Positions 41,424 through 48,224 of a stretch of DNA of 48,224 nucleotides are shown here, piece by piece. The position numbers were made by a program, and so were the translations under genes. Within the stretch, counting starts at the first letter, position 1. Each line of letters begins with the position of its first letter. Under the pieces are notes generated by a model that was given only the letters and a program-made list of their open reading frames with translations, was not told where the DNA came from and did not search any database. The stretch spans positions 1 through 48,224 of the forward strand of contig CAZAZQ010000018.1 of assembly GCA_964489705.1 (NCBI GenBank), written 5' to 3'. Source of the DNA: CAZAZQ01 sp964489705 (GTDB lineage Bacteria; Zixibacteria; MSB-5A5; GN15; FEB-12).

Positions 41424-41714
41424 GGCAGGTCTCTTTCGAGACCTTCCCTACCTTTCTGCTAAGGATACCGTTATCGGCAAGATGTGCCAGCTTCCCCAAC
41501 AGTTGTAGGGAACGTCTGGAACAGACGTGCCGCTTTTCCTGTGCGGTCGGGAACCCCTTCCCGACCGTTCTCTTCAAGGGAAGGATGAACAACCGTCAGG
41601 AAGGGATTCCTAACGGTGCTGAAAAAAAACACGGGCGCTTCTTGACTGTGACGGCATCAAAAAACAATTAACGATCTACTGAAAAAAAGTGGGTGCCCCG
41701 CCGCTTGCGGTGGG
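41424..41714. repeat. Interspersed hairpin cluster C in a 459-bp gap
   Basis: The gap 41402-41860 has no supported gene. It holds five inverted repeats. 41424-41452 reads GGC then AGGTCTC/TTTC/GAGACCT then TCCCTACC, and outside the loop it is the same as the second unit of cluster A. 41505-41532 is GTAGGGAA then CGTCTG/GAA/CAGACG then TGCCG, the mirrored unit. 41544-41567 is CGGTCGGGAA/CCCC/TTCCCGACCG. 41592-41617 is ACCGT-C-AGGAA/GGGA/TTCCT-A-ACGGT. 41697-41714 is CCCGCCG/CTTG/CGGTGGG, related to a hairpin of cluster A. Arms are GC-rich and loops 3-4 nt. The remaining ~140 bases before the csp terminator are A/T-rich and show nothing definite. Confidence 0.85.
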
Positions 41715-41793
41715 TTTATCCTTCGCACCGGCATACACGGACGTAATATTAACTAGCTGCAAAGGAAACAATGACTGCAATTGACGATTTTCT

Positions 41794-41830
41794 GAAAAAA
41801 AGCCATCCTATCGTCTCGATAAGATGGCTT
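41794..41830 (-). terminator. Intrinsic terminator of the cold-shock-like gene
   Basis: On the minus strand AAGCCATC (41830-41823), a 2-nt mismatch, ATCG, the AGA loop, CGAT and GATGGCTT form a hairpin followed at once by seven T. It lies about 30 nt after the csp stop at 41861. Confidence 0.85.
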
Positions 41831-41860
41831 ATGGCAATATTTCAAATCTATAAAAGGCGT

Positions 41861-42067
41861 TTATTGAGCGATACTTACATTCCGAGCCTGGAAACCGTAA
41901 TCCGTTTTTGTCAGTTCATACAGGACTTCCTGCCCTTCCCGCAGAGTTTTGTACCCATCCATGTTAATGGCGGTGTAATGCACATAGACATCCTGCTTTT
42001 CATCTTCGGAAGAAATAATGCCCCAACCTTTTAAGTCATTGAAATATTTAACCTTGCCCTTGGACAT
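41861..42067 (-). CDS. Cold-shock-domain (CspA-like) protein with altered RNP motif
   Basis: A 68-aa single-domain OB-fold protein that would bind single-stranded RNA or DNA. It begins MSKGKVKYFNDLKGWGIIS. RNP1 is normally KGFGFI or KGYGFI; here it is KGWGII, with Ile in place of the second aromatic. RNP2 reads VYVHYTAI rather than VFVHFSAI, so aromatics are partly kept as Tyr. The length and the ending (VLYELTKTDYGFQARNVS) are normal. GGAGG sits seven nt before the ATG, a TATAAT promoter lies upstream (42105-42132), and a strong terminator follows, so it forms its own transcription unit. Confidence 0.93.
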   Translation of the reverse strand: MSKGKVKYFNDLKGWGIISSEDEKQDVYVHYTAINMDGYKTLREGQEVLYELTKTDYGFQARNVSIAQ

Positions 42068-42104
42068 GTCGTATCCTCCAATGGATTTTTGACTGCCTTT
42101 ACTA

Positions 42105-42132
42105 ATTATACGCAGGCGGGCAAAGAAACCAA
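42105..42132 (-). promoter_or_regulatory. Promoter of the cold-shock-like gene
   Basis: Minus strand TTGGTT (42132-42127), 16-bp spacer, TATAAT (42110-42105). The leader would be about 30 nt, short compared with the long regulated leader of E. coli cspA, and contains the GGAGG site. Confidence 0.6.
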
Positions 42133-42149
42133 CAAAAAAATTGCATCGG

Positions 42150-42779
42150 TCACAAATTAATTAAAAATTTGTCAAAAAGCGTCATAAATAAGCCCGAAAG
42201 TATCGGTACGGTGGTATTATCGTCAATTCCCAGGGGTAAGGCTTCCACCACCGCGGCGACTACGGCGCCGAATAGTTTCACTTCCCACGGTATTCCCGGC
42301 ACGATCCACGCGACCAGCAACGTGCCGACCAAACATGCCGCCGAGCCCTCGACGGACTTCCTTCCGAACTTGTGCCGCCCGAACCGCCGCCCGACAAGAG
42401 CCGCAAACGTATCGCCGACAATAATGAACGCTAGTGCGGCGATGGCGACCATTTTGTCGAACAACGCCACCGTAAAACAAACCGACAGGAGAATATAGGT
42501 AGCGCCGGTGAAATCCCCTGCTATTTCATGGCTCCGAATAAGAGGAGAGATGATTTTTTTGAGAAAGCCTGTCCATATTTTCCATTGCCGGAGCCGGGCG
42601 ATATCGATTCCTATCATCAAAAGGGTGATGGGAATCATAATACTGAGCATTTCTCCCCGCTCCAGCCGGAGGTAGTAATACCCGCCGGGGATGATGAGCG
42701 CCCCCATGTGTGTTCCTTTGCGGACCAGCTCGGAGGCGAAAGATATCTCTTTCCGCTCCTCCTGTTGCACGTCAGCCAT
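42150..42779 (-). CDS. Polyprenol/diacylglycerol kinase-family membrane protein (SEC59/VTE5-like)
   Basis: A 209-aa membrane protein with about six hydrophobic segments. ELVRKGTHMGALIIPGGYY near the start and FTGATYILLSVCFTVALF, then LAFIIVGDTFAALVGRRFGRHKFGRKSVEGSAACLVGTLL, are the features of the SEC59/DGK1/VTE5 family, distantly related to CdsA-type cytidylyltransferases. The GDTFAALVGRRFGR...KSVEGS stretch is the likely CTP/Mg site. Expected activity is CTP-dependent phosphorylation of a lipid alcohol such as undecaprenol, diacylglycerol or phytol. Its start overlaps the stop of the PPIase lipoprotein gene by one base (TGATG), so translation is coupled. Confidence 0.8.
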   Translation of the reverse strand: MADVQQEERKEISFASELVRKGTHMGALIIPGGYYYLRLERGEMLSIMIPITLLMIGIDIARLRQWKIWTGFLKKIISPLIRSHEIAGDFTGATYILLSVCFTVALFDKMVAIAALAFIIVGDTFAALVGRRFGRHKFGRKSVEGSAACLVGTLLVAWIVPGIPWEVKLFGAVVAAVVEALPLGIDDNTTVPILSGLFMTLFDKFLINL

Positions 42780-44524
42780 CAGATTCGCGAATCAAGCGGT
42801 TTGAGATGCACCGGATAAAGCTTTCTCAAGAAGCGGACATGGTAGCGCTTATACAAGTCATCCCGGAACGCCTCGAACAATTCCCGTTCATGCTGTTTTT
42901 TCAGGATGGGCACGATTTTATAGCGTACCCGGTCGACGCTTTTGGTCTCCTCCCGTTTGAGGACTTTAATGACGTGATAGCCGTACTTTGTCTTGACCGG
43001 GTGAGAGACTCCTTGAATCGGGGTCGCCAGAGCTGCTTTATAGAGTTCTTCGGGAACGTCGTCCGGACCTATTTCTCCCAGATTCGCCAAGTCCGCCCGG
43101 ACGCTCGGCTCGCCGGGGTAATACTGCTTCGCCAACTCGATGAAATCCACTCCCGCCAATGCCTGATCGCGGATAAACTCGCCCAAAACCGAATCCTGCA
43201 CGATAATATGTTGAATCGTCAACGGCTTCTCGACCGTAAATTCATCTTTGTGTTCGTTGTAGTACTTTTTAATTAAGCTGTCGGGCGGCATCCACGACGG
43301 GTCCTTCGCCCGCTTTAAGACAATCTCTTTTGCATACTTATGCCGGAGATACGCTTCTTGCTTCCTCACATCGGGAAGAGTGTCAATACCGGTAGCGCGT
43401 GCCGCTTGAACGAAAATGTAATGCTCGGCGATCTGGCGCAACATTTCCTTTTTTATCTCTGGGGTGGTGTTCGACACCCGGTAGCGTCGGCGGTACGACT
43501 CTTCCAATCCCTGAAGATCGAAAGCATCGATGGTATCCTGCCCGTTCACGATCGCCACCCATTGAGATTTATCCACAAAGTATATATTGGTATCAAGGAG
43601 TTTCTCGTTGTACTCCAATTGAATCAAATTGACCAACGAATCTTCGAGCTCAAACCCCAAGGTGTTTGCTTTGAGCTGTACCAGCGACGTTTCCGCCACG
43701 TTATACAGCTCTTCATTCATGGGGGGGATTCCTTCATCGAGATGGTTTTCGATATACAAAATATGCCAGCCGCTCCGGTCATGGTACGGCTCCGAAATTT
43801 CTCCCGGCTTCATCGAAAATGCCACCGAATCGAAGGGGTCTAAATATACTCCCCGGCCGGTCCAGCCGATAAAACCGCCTTCTTTGGCAGAGTTGACGTC
43901 ATGAGAATATTTCCGGGCGACTTCGGCAAACGGCTGTCCCAAATCCAGCAGTCGTTTGACCTGCCAAGCATATTTCTCGGTTTCCTTTTCCAATTCCTCC
44001 GGACTCAAGGAACGGTAATAGAGCGAGTCGGGTCCGTTTTTCAATCCAATGGGAGAAATCAAAATCTGATGAAGGAGCACTTGCTCGCTTACCCCGAACA
44101 AGTCGGGACGGGATTGGTAAAATTCCACTACTTCCTGAGAATCGACCGACACTTTTTTGTACACCGTTTCTTGCAGGTACCGCTTGACCAAGAAGGAATA
44201 GTACCGGCGACGGTACAGCTTGAAATATTCATAGTATTCGTCCAACTTGACGTTACGGGCGTCCAGCCCCGCCAGCGTATCACACACGAGGCTGTCCACA
44301 AATTCCTCGACCTGTTCTTTGGGAACAATCCCGCCGCGCGGGAGCAGCTCGCTATGGACGAATTTATCGTACAGCGCCGGCATCGTCAGAGAATAGAGAG
44401 TATCGGCTTGGACAATGACGTAATTATGCTGGTAGACGTTTCGTTCCGAAATAAAATCAGGTCCTCCTCCACACCCGAGAAGAACTCCCACCATCAAAAC
44501 CGTAAGCAACCAGATATATTTCAT
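42779..44524 (-). CDS. PpiC/SurA-type peptidyl-prolyl isomerase lipoprotein with two parvulin domains
   Basis: A 581-aa outer-envelope chaperone. The signal peptide ends in a lipobox, VGVLLGC (C18), so the protein is lipid-anchored, in line with the lnt gene in the same window. A first parvulin-like region starts LLHQILISPIG (~160) and continues through YSHDVNSAKEGGFIGWTGRGVYLDPFDSVAFSMKPGEISEP and RSGWHILYIE. A second starts IQHIIVQDSV and has LANLGEIGPDDVPEELYKAALATPIQGVSHPVKTKYGYHVIKVLKRE. The long N-terminal helical region resembles SurA/PrsA chaperone domains. It likely assists folding of outer-membrane and secreted proteins. It is divergent from the M28 peptidase gene. Confidence 0.86.
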   Translation of the reverse strand: MKYIWLLTVLMVGVLLGCGGGPDFISERNVYQHNYVIVQADTLYSLTMPALYDKFVHSELLPRGGIVPKEQVEEFVDSLVCDTLAGLDARNVKLDEYYEYFKLYRRRYYSFLVKRYLQETVYKKVSVDSQEVVEFYQSRPDLFGVSEQVLLHQILISPIGLKNGPDSLYYRSLSPEELEKETEKYAWQVKRLLDLGQPFAEVARKYSHDVNSAKEGGFIGWTGRGVYLDPFDSVAFSMKPGEISEPYHDRSGWHILYIENHLDEGIPPMNEELYNVAETSLVQLKANTLGFELEDSLVNLIQLEYNEKLLDTNIYFVDKSQWVAIVNGQDTIDAFDLQGLEESYRRRYRVSNTTPEIKKEMLRQIAEHYIFVQAARATGIDTLPDVRKQEAYLRHKYAKEIVLKRAKDPSWMPPDSLIKKYYNEHKDEFTVEKPLTIQHIIVQDSVLGEFIRDQALAGVDFIELAKQYYPGEPSVRADLANLGEIGPDDVPEELYKAALATPIQGVSHPVKTKYGYHVIKVLKREETKSVDRVRYKIVPILKKQHERELFEAFRDDLYKRYHVRFLRKLYPVHLKPLDSRI

Positions 44525-44738
44525 GTAGCGCTCCTCACCATTTTTCGCCTGTTATTTCCAGCCATGACATCTTACGACGGCAAAACACATTATATTATAC
44601 TCAAGTGCAGCCAAAATCAACCCCAAAAGCAGCGAATACCTCTCGGTCTTCCCGGCAGTGATAAATTGTGGTCAAACCGAAAAGAAAACCATATATTCGC
44701 AAGGTGCGACAAACGTATAAACGGAAAGGAAGAATCGT

Positions 44739-46454
44739 ATGCGTATGATATTAAGATGGTGGCTAGCATGTGTTGCAGTAACGCTGATAGTGCTTCCGGG
44801 CAGTGCTTTCGGAACGTACCGTATATCCCCCGATTCTCTTTACAAGCACATCTCGGTCCTGGCGGACGACTCGCTGGAAGGGCGGGAAGTCGGTGAAATC
44901 GGCGAATGGAAAGCGGCACAGTATATCTCTTCCCTGTTTGCCGCCGCCCATCTTGTTCCCAAAGGGGAAAACGGTTCTTTCTTCCAACCGTTTGAGTTTG
45001 TCAAAAGAATCAACTTGACCGAGAAAAACAAACTCTCGGTCAACGGTATACCGCTGCGATTGCATGAAGAATATGTTCCCCTCAGCCATTCGGCGAGTAT
45101 GCCGTTTTCGTTCGACACGGTGATATTCGTCAATTACGGCATCGTCGCCGAAGAAAACGGCACCCGTTACGATGACTATGCAGGCAAGGAGGTCGCCGGC
45201 AAGGCGGTACTGATGTATCGATACGCTCCCCTCGACCAAGATAGCACCATAGATCTCAACAAGTACAGCTCCTTGGCAAACAAAATCCGAACGGCGCTCG
45301 ATCGCCGCGTTAGCGGCATCTTCCTTGTCACTCCCGAAGAGTATACCGACACCCTGAAGACCACCTTCGCTACCAAAATTCAGCCCAAAGACGTCCCGGT
45401 TATTTTTCTCAAACGTGCCGGGCTAAAACGGTTGGGTCTTGACCTTTCCGCTCCCACTATTTTTTCCGCAACGGGAGTCACCGACCTGGAACGAGTGCGT
45501 GATACCGGTTACAACGTTATTGCCTACCTTCCCGCCGAAAACGACACCACCCTCATCATCGGCGCCCACTACGACCACTTGGGATGGGGCGGTCCGACTT
45601 CACTTTACCAAGGAAGCCCTAAGATGATTCACAACGGCGCCGACGATAACGCCTCCGGCACGGCGGGGCTTCTCGAGTTGGCGCGATATTTCAGCAGCAT
45701 TCGCGACAGCTTAAAACATTCCCTCCTGTTTATCGCCTTTTCGGGAGAAGAAGAAGGCGCTTTGGGCTCGAACTATTTTGTGCACCACATGACCGTCGAC
45801 TCTTCGAAGGTCAAGCTGATGGTCAATATGGATATGATAGGACATTTACGAAACGAAGACCATGGCTTGGCGGTATTCGGAACAGGAACCTGCACCGCAT
45901 TCAAGGAATACTTCGATACCTTACAGTGGGAAGGGGTTAAAGTAACGACCAAGGAGTCGGGCGGCGGCGGTTCCGACCAAATTTCCTTTTTCAACCAGAA
46001 AATCCCCGTCCTCCACTTCTTCACCGGTACCCATGAATATTACCACCGCCCGAGCGACGATGCGTCAACTATCAATCTTGACGGTGTCTGGAAAGTGACG
46101 ACGTTGATTGCTGAAATCATCAAAGACTTCGACGCCTATGACAAGCCAATCCGGTTCCAATTGTCGAAAGAAGCACAACAATCACGTCCCCATGCTTCGT
46201 ATTCGGTGACGCTGGGCATCATGCCCGATTTTCTCTCGGACGTGAAAGGAGTCCGGGTTGACGGCGTAACCCAAGGTCGACCGGCAGAACGAGCCGGGAT
46301 ACTCAAAGGGGATATTATCATCAAAATGGGAACCGTGAAGATTGACGACATCTATGACTATATGAACGGCCTTTCGAAATTCCATCCGGGTGACACGGCG
46401 GATATCATCGTTATCCGCGATAACGACACCCTCACAGTGCAAGCCGTTTTTTGA
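44739..46454 (+). CDS. Secreted M28-family metallopeptidase with PA-like insert and C-terminal PDZ domain
   Basis: A 571-aa exported zinc aminopeptidase-type protein. Signal peptide at residues 1-25 (LACVAVTLIVLPGSAFG). The N-terminal segment SLYKHISVLADDSLEGREVG is typical for FCB-group M28 proteins. A protease-associated-like insert follows (~120-250). The zinc ligands are H277 (GAHYDHLGWG), D302 (NGADDNASGT), the glutamates of SGEEEGALGS (337-339), Asp of NMDMIGHL and the distal His of FTGTHEYYHRPSDD. A PDZ domain ends it (GVTQGRPAERAGILKGDIIIKMG). GGAAG lies a few nt before the ATG. A 28-codon in-frame stretch after the stop resembles a sorting-signal tail (see 46455-46538). Confidence 0.92.
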   Translation: MRMILRWWLACVAVTLIVLPGSAFGTYRISPDSLYKHISVLADDSLEGREVGEIGEWKAAQYISSLFAAAHLVPKGENGSFFQPFEFVKRINLTEKNKLSVNGIPLRLHEEYVPLSHSASMPFSFDTVIFVNYGIVAEENGTRYDDYAGKEVAGKAVLMYRYAPLDQDSTIDLNKYSSLANKIRTALDRRVSGIFLVTPEEYTDTLKTTFATKIQPKDVPVIFLKRAGLKRLGLDLSAPTIFSATGVTDLERVRDTGYNVIAYLPAENDTTLIIGAHYDHLGWGGPTSLYQGSPKMIHNGADDNASGTAGLLELARYFSSIRDSLKHSLLFIAFSGEEEGALGSNYFVHHMTVDSSKVKLMVNMDMIGHLRNEDHGLAVFGTGTCTAFKEYFDTLQWEGVKVTTKESGGGGSDQISFFNQKIPVLHFFTGTHEYYHRPSDDASTINLDGVWKVTTLIAEIIKDFDAYDKPIRFQLSKEAQQSRPHASYSVTLGIMPDFLSDVKGVRVDGVTQGRPAERAGILKGDIIIKMGTVKIDDIYDYMNGLSKFHPGDTADIIVIRDNDTLTVQAVF

Positions 46455-46538
46455 TCCGAACAGAGATTGGGTGTATATTTGTACAAGCTCACGGCGGGCA
46501 GCTTCACCGACACGAAGAAGATGATTCTTCTCAAGTAA
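46455..46538 (+). pseudogene. Relic of a secretion-sorting C-terminal tail
   Basis: Directly after the M28 stop, in the same frame, 27 codons and a TAA read SEQRL, GVYLYKLTAGSF, TD and TKKMILLK. That is very close to the last ~22 residues of type IX (Por) secretion sorting domains, which typically end 'GxYxYxLxxGxx..TkKmxLlk'. Only this end is left: the ~60 residues normally before it are missing, and no start codon or ribosome site serves it. It is either what remains of a lost cargo gene or an extension reached by read-through of the M28 TGA. Confidence 0.6.
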
Positions 46539-46558
46539 AAACGCTCAAACATAGTTCC

Positions 46559-46597
46559 ACTCCACAACCCCGTCGAACACAGACGGGGTTGTGGAGT
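46559..46597. terminator. 16-bp perfect hairpin after the M28 gene
   Basis: ACTCCACAACCCCGTC, a 7-nt loop GAACACA, then GACGGGGTTGTGGAGT, with no mismatch. The trailing bases TATTGCTT are not a good U-run, so this may be a terminator of weak type or a stabilising 3' end. It lies between the M28 gene and the promoter of the next gene. Confidence 0.6.
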
Positions 46598-46643
46598 TAT
46601 TGCTTAAGGACCGTTCCTGCTGAGAACTAATCGACTATTTCAC

Positions 46644-46695
46644 TTGACAAAGCATACCAAGTTACTTACTTTTTTATGTACATTACATATAGAAT
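46644..46695 (+). promoter_or_regulatory. Promoter region of the cohesin/dockerin-like gene
   Basis: TTGACA (46644-46649), 17-bp spacer, TACTTT (46667-46672). Just downstream is an inverted repeat TATGTA/CAT/TACATA (46675-46689), a candidate operator, followed by TATAGAATAATC, which offers a second -10. The leader to the ATG at 46763 would be about 65-85 nt. Together with the tail relic and hairpin, this accounts for the 308-bp gap after the M28 gene. Confidence 0.5.
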
Positions 46696-46762
46696 AATCA
46701 CAATAATGGGTGAAGATAAGTAACACGAGCCGTACAATCTCAACTTTTTACGGGGGAAGCTC

Positions 46763-48224
46763 ATGAAATACTTGCGTTGTTTAGTGGTACTGATTGCCAT
46801 GTATGGGGCAGCTTCTTCTCTCTTTGCTGCCACGGAAATTACTATCGATTACGTTGATGGTGGATTGGGAGGAGACACAATTTTGGCAAATCAATCCATA
46901 GTGTTTTCTTTCCGATTAAACTACACACCGGGAGATAATTCATACCTCACCGGTTTGAATAACGGGTTCCAACTCTGGACAAAATCAGGGACAAATTTTA
47001 CACCGGTTACTCACGACACCCTAACGATAACTCCTATGTGGGCACAAACACTTGACAGTGGCATCTTCCAGCATGAATTCAGCGTCACAGGCACGGGCCG
47101 AGACACAGTCGGATTCGAGGGAACTATCTCCAACTGGTGGGGAATCCACGACGGCTTTGTTGGAAGAGTATGGTATCTCGAAACGACACCTTCCTTAGAC
47201 GGTGATACCCTTTGTATCGACTCGTGCTGGTTCCCGCCGAGTAGTTCCTGGCTGTGGTCGTCATCAGGGAGCCTCGGGTCCTTCGCTCCCTCGTGGTATG
47301 GACCATATTGTTTTTATGTCTACGTTCCTTCCTCACCTCCCTTTGAAATCCAAATAGCAAAGAAATATGAAGCCAGACAAGGATACCACGAAAACGTGAA
47401 CGTTTCCATGACTAAGGGTTCCGAAGAAATAGGTGGGTTTGACTTCACAGTCGTTTATAACCGCGCCGCTTTGAACTTCCAGCAAGCTATTCAAGGAGAA
47501 ATCTACGATTCCTGCGACTGGGAATACTTTACCTATCAAAACCGGTTTTTCACTTCCGATTCCCTACCCAGCGGAGGAGCAGTGACAATCACCGGTTTGG
47601 CGGAATTGATTAACGGGGGTCATCCTACTTGTTTTACAACCGAGCTCCCCTTTTCTTTATTTTCCCTTGATTTTTTGATTACCACCGATCCGCAATATAA
47701 TTGTCAATTCCTTCCTCTCCGATTTTACTGGAGTGATTGCACCGATAACGTTCTCTCTTCAAAACTTGGAGATATTCTCTTTGTTTCACAATTTGTCTGG
47801 GAAAATTGGAGTGATACCTTGTACCGTATTGATACGCTGGGAAGTGGCACCTTCCCTACCTACTTCGGTATTCAACCGGATTGCCTCACCGGTGGGGAAG
47901 AATCTTTAGTACAAACGATCAACTTTATCAACGGCGGCATTAGCGTTCTCTGTACCGAAGCAACCGACCGCGGCGATATAGACTTGGATGGTCTTCCTTA
48001 CCAAATATCTGATGCTGTTTTGTTCACCAACTACTTTATCTATGGGATTGGCGTTTTCACTATTGACATTGACAGGCAGATCATTGCTACCGATGTTAAT
48101 GCCAACAATCAAACTCTCGAAGTGGGCGACTTGATCTACCTGCTTCGTATAATAAAAGGTGATGCTTATCCCTATCCCAAGACCGCTCCGGTGCCGGTAG
48201 AGGCAACCTATACGTACTCGGATA
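46763..48224 (+). CDS. Exported protein with cohesin-like and dockerin-like regions (3' end outside window)
   Basis: An uninterrupted reading frame of 487 codons runs off the window edge. The ATG follows GGGGGAAG. Residues 1-22 are a signal peptide (CLVVLIAMYGAASSLFA). The region after FEIQIAKKYEARQGYHENVNVSMTKG resembles a cohesin-type fold (IGGFDFTVVYNRAALNFQQA ... GAVTITGLAEL). Residues ~404-470 form a dockerin-like pair: GDIDLDGLPYQISDAVLFTNYFIYG and TDVNANNQTLEVGDLIYLLRIIKGD, with Asp/Asn spaced as in F-hand calcium loops. It continues YPKTAPVPVEATYTYSD, which suggests more domains. It is probably a secreted or surface protein; ligand unknown. The dockerin form (DAVLFTNYF, DLIYLLRIIKGD) is one I associate with Zixibacteria proteins. 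Confidence 0.85.
   Translation, partial: MKYLRCLVVLIAMYGAASSLFAATEITIDYVDGGLGGDTILANQSIVFSFRLNYTPGDNSYLTGLNNGFQLWTKSGTNFTPVTHDTLTITPMWAQTLDSGIFQHEFSVTGTGRDTVGFEGTISNWWGIHDGFVGRVWYLETTPSLDGDTLCIDSCWFPPSSSWLWSSSGSLGSFAPSWYGPYCFYVYVPSSPPFEIQIAKKYEARQGYHENVNVSMTKGSEEIGGFDFTVVYNRAALNFQQAIQGEIYDSCDWEYFTYQNRFFTSDSLPSGGAVTITGLAELINGGHPTCFTTELPFSLFSLDFLITTDPQYNCQFLPLRFYWSDCTDNVLSSKLGDILFVSQFVWENWSDTLYRIDTLGSGTFPTYFGIQPDCLTGGEESLVQTINFINGGISVLCTEATDRGDIDLDGLPYQISDAVLFTNYFIYGIGVFTIDIDRQIIATDVNANNQTLEVGDLIYLLRIIKGDAYPYPKTAPVPVEATYTYSD

Noticed and set aside
41771..42034. 87-aa plus-strand ORF with AAGGA before its ATG
   Set aside because: It lies antisense to the cold-shock gene and its terminator; the sequence has no domain character, and the csp protein on the other strand is clear.
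43901..44896. 331-aa plus-strand ORF across the PPIase start and into the M28 gene
   Set aside because: It is antisense to the PPIase lipoprotein N-terminus and out of frame with the M28 signal peptide; both real genes have clear motifs.
1..48224. tRNA, rRNA, riboswitch, prophage or transposase
   Set aside because: No cloverleaf, conserved riboswitch core or integrase/transposase motif was recognised when reading intergenic regions on both strands; a covariance search was not possible here.

Overview
The window looks like an anaerobic, Gram-negative bacterium of the FCB superphylum, most like candidate division Zixibacteria. Apolipoprotein N-acyltransferase, outer-membrane barrel-like proteins, a SurA/PpiC-type lipoprotein and FlgD-like C-terminal modules point to a didermic cell. 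The Zixibacteria suggestion rests mainly on the dockerin-like repeat of the last gene and the indolepyruvate:ferredoxin/butyrate-kinase energy genes. It is an inference from family knowledge; no 16S rRNA or ribosomal protein is present to test it. I see no tRNA, rRNA, CRISPR array, phage or transposase.

Layout. 0.16-5.5 kb (-): iorA-iorB-buk-ptb-ptb, a predicted route from 2-oxo acids of (aromatic) amino acids via acyl-CoA and acyl phosphate to acid plus ATP. 5.7-7.8 kb (+): a two-gene type II restriction-modification unit that reads as AT-richer than its surroundings. 7.8-16.7 kb (-): RNase R, a sigma-54 activator with a degenerate receiver, three exported or outer-membrane proteins and a dGTPase-family HD hydrolase. 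16.9-19.3 kb (-): ECF sigma factor, zinc-finger anti-sigma factor and two Spy/CpxP-like periplasmic proteins, with an architecture like CnrH/CnrY/CnrX. 19.7-26.1 kb (-): Rrf2 regulator with IscR-type cysteines, DsrM/NarI-like membrane cytochrome, DsrK/HdrD-like Fe-S protein, HEAT-like protein, receiver, Cys-rich double-PAS histidine kinase and second receiver. This is a candidate redox-electron-transfer and signalling operon. 26.3-31.7 kb: RNA-modification and small metabolic genes, including an RsmF-like methyltransferase split into two overlapping genes. 31.8-41.4 kb (+): purM, gpmI, lnt, a beta-propeller surface protein, a FemAB/GNAT-like enzyme and two glycosyltransferases, nearly all overlapping. 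41.9-44.5 kb (-): a cold-shock-like protein, and separately a two-parvulin lipoprotein followed by a polyprenol/diacylglycerol kinase-family protein. 44.7 kb to the end (+): an M28 peptidase with PDZ domain, a relic of a secretion-sorting tail, and a cohesin/dockerin-like exported protein cut by the window edge.

Two patterns cut across the genes. First, five genes at transcription-unit heads (iorA, the restriction enzyme, rnr, the TIGR01777 epimerase and purM) have a recognisable -35/-10 pair whose -10 ends 6-9 nt before the start codon, with no Shine-Dalgarno. They look leaderless, while operon-internal genes carry good AGGAGG-like sites. Second, three intergenic gaps (1-162, 19349-19714 and 41402-41860) carry clusters of the same short perfect hairpins with 3-4 nt loops, an interspersed palindromic repeat family.
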